A stretch of DNA of 6,055 bases from Candidatus Coatesiibacteriota bacterium (GTDB lineage Bacteria > B130-G9). The position numbers and the translations under genes were made by a program. Shown here piece after piece: positions 5,765-6,055 of the stretch (position 1 is its first letter; each line of letters starts with the position of its first letter). Where the stretch lies: contig JAFGIT010000420.1 in NCBI GenBank assembly GCA_016929465.1, positions 1 through 6,055 on the forward strand, given 5' to 3'. Below the pieces are notes generated by a model, which saw only the letters and a program-made list of their open reading frames with translations, did not search any database and had not been told where the DNA came from.

Positions 5765-6055
5765 CTATTCGTATCGGAGAGCATCAATCGGGTTGAGCTG
5801 GGCGGCACGCCTCGCCGGATAGAATCCAAAGAAGATGCCCACCGCCGCAGAGAATGAGAGCGCCAGGACGACGCTGGAGACGGTTACGACCGTGGCGAAC
5901 TCGGAAAGATTAGCAATCAATGCTGCACAGCCTACTCCGCATATTACTCCGATTATGCCTCCCAGGCCACTCATCACAATTGCCTCGAGCAAAAACTGTG
6001 TCAATATATCTCTGTCCTTTGCGCCAATGGCTTTCCTTACGCCGATCTCTCTCGT
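5765..6055 (-). CDS. MacB/FtsX-type ABC transporter permease, C-terminal part
   Basis: This is the last 96 residues of a gene cut by the window edge; its start lies beyond 6055. The fragment opens with TREIGVRKAIGAKDRDILTQ and FLLEA (residues 1-25), the signature just before the third membrane helix of MacB-type permeases. Two hydrophobic segments follow at about 26-48 and 58-79, then GFYPARRAAQLNPIDALRYE at the C-terminus (77-96), which is also diagnostic. MacB-type permeases work with a MacB/LolD-like ATPase and often a periplasmic adaptor to expel peptides, drugs or lipoproteins from the periplasm by mechanotransmission. The TTG at 6004 is an internal Leu codon, not a start. The gene runs in the same direction as the sigma operon, 173 bp upstream of it. 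It is probably a separate transcription unit, although no convincing terminator is seen between them. Confidence 0.92.
   Translation of the reverse strand, partial: TREIGVRKAIGAKDRDILTQFLLEAIVMSGLGGIIGVICGVGCAALIANLSEFATVVTVSSVVLALSFSAAVGIFFGFYPARRAAQLNPIDALRYE

Noticed and set aside
5765-6004. A 79-residue small membrane protein starting with TTG at 6004
   Set aside because: The frame stays open to the window edge, and the upstream residues carry the MacB signature TREIGVRKAIGA. The TTG is an internal Leu codon of a larger permease.
1-6055. CRISPR arrays, insertion sequences, tRNA genes, tandem repeats
   Set aside because: No regularly spaced repeats, transposase signatures, terminal inverted repeats or cloverleaf-like segments were found by reading both strands.

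Overview
The window looks like part of a chromosome from an environmental Gram-negative (diderm) bacterium. The supporting signs are a periplasmic Spy/CpxP-like protein with a Sec signal peptide, a membrane-anchored anti-sigma factor and a MacB-type permease. Base composition is moderately GC-rich, but AUA, AGA and AGG codons are used freely. I cannot name the phylum from this sequence. No tRNA, rRNA, CRISPR array or insertion sequence was found.

Left half (about 1-3498, + strand): three glycosyltransferase genes in a tight run. They are a GT2-type enzyme (56-1270), a GT4-type (GT-B fold) enzyme (1311-2444) and an ExoA-like GT2 enzyme with C-terminal membrane helices (2437-3498). The last two genes overlap by 8 nt. 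This is most easily read as the end of a surface or exopolysaccharide assembly cluster that continues to the left. In the ExoA-like enzyme, the Asp expected in the DxD-like position appears to be Gly.

Middle (3499-3630): a gene-free gap between convergent operons. It carries a strong intrinsic terminator, which reads best for the minus-strand operon.

Right half (3631-5591, - strand): a three-gene stress-signalling operon, in transcription order an ECF sigma factor, a zinc-motif transmembrane anti-sigma factor and an exported LTxxQ (Spy/CpxP-like) protein. Upstream of the sigma gene is a RpoE-like promoter candidate (AAACTT-N16-GTCTAT) with an AT-rich UP-like element, which suggests autoregulation. 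The probable logic is that envelope or metal stress is sensed through the anti-sigma factor, with or without the Spy-like protein. The sigma factor is then released and induces its own operon, including the periplasmic protein. The arrangement recalls CnrYXH-type metal-sensing systems, although the anti-sigma factor here is of a different kind.

Right edge (5765-6055, - strand): the C-terminal 96 residues of a MacB/FtsX-type ABC transporter permease, cut by the window end.

The most noteworthy items are the sigma/anti-sigma/Spy-like trio with its candidate promoter, the very acidic extracytoplasmic domain of the anti-sigma factor, the Met/His-rich helix of the Spy-like protein, and the Asp-to-Gly change in the ExoA-like enzyme. 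I saw nothing that clearly demonstrates a wholly undescribed system.
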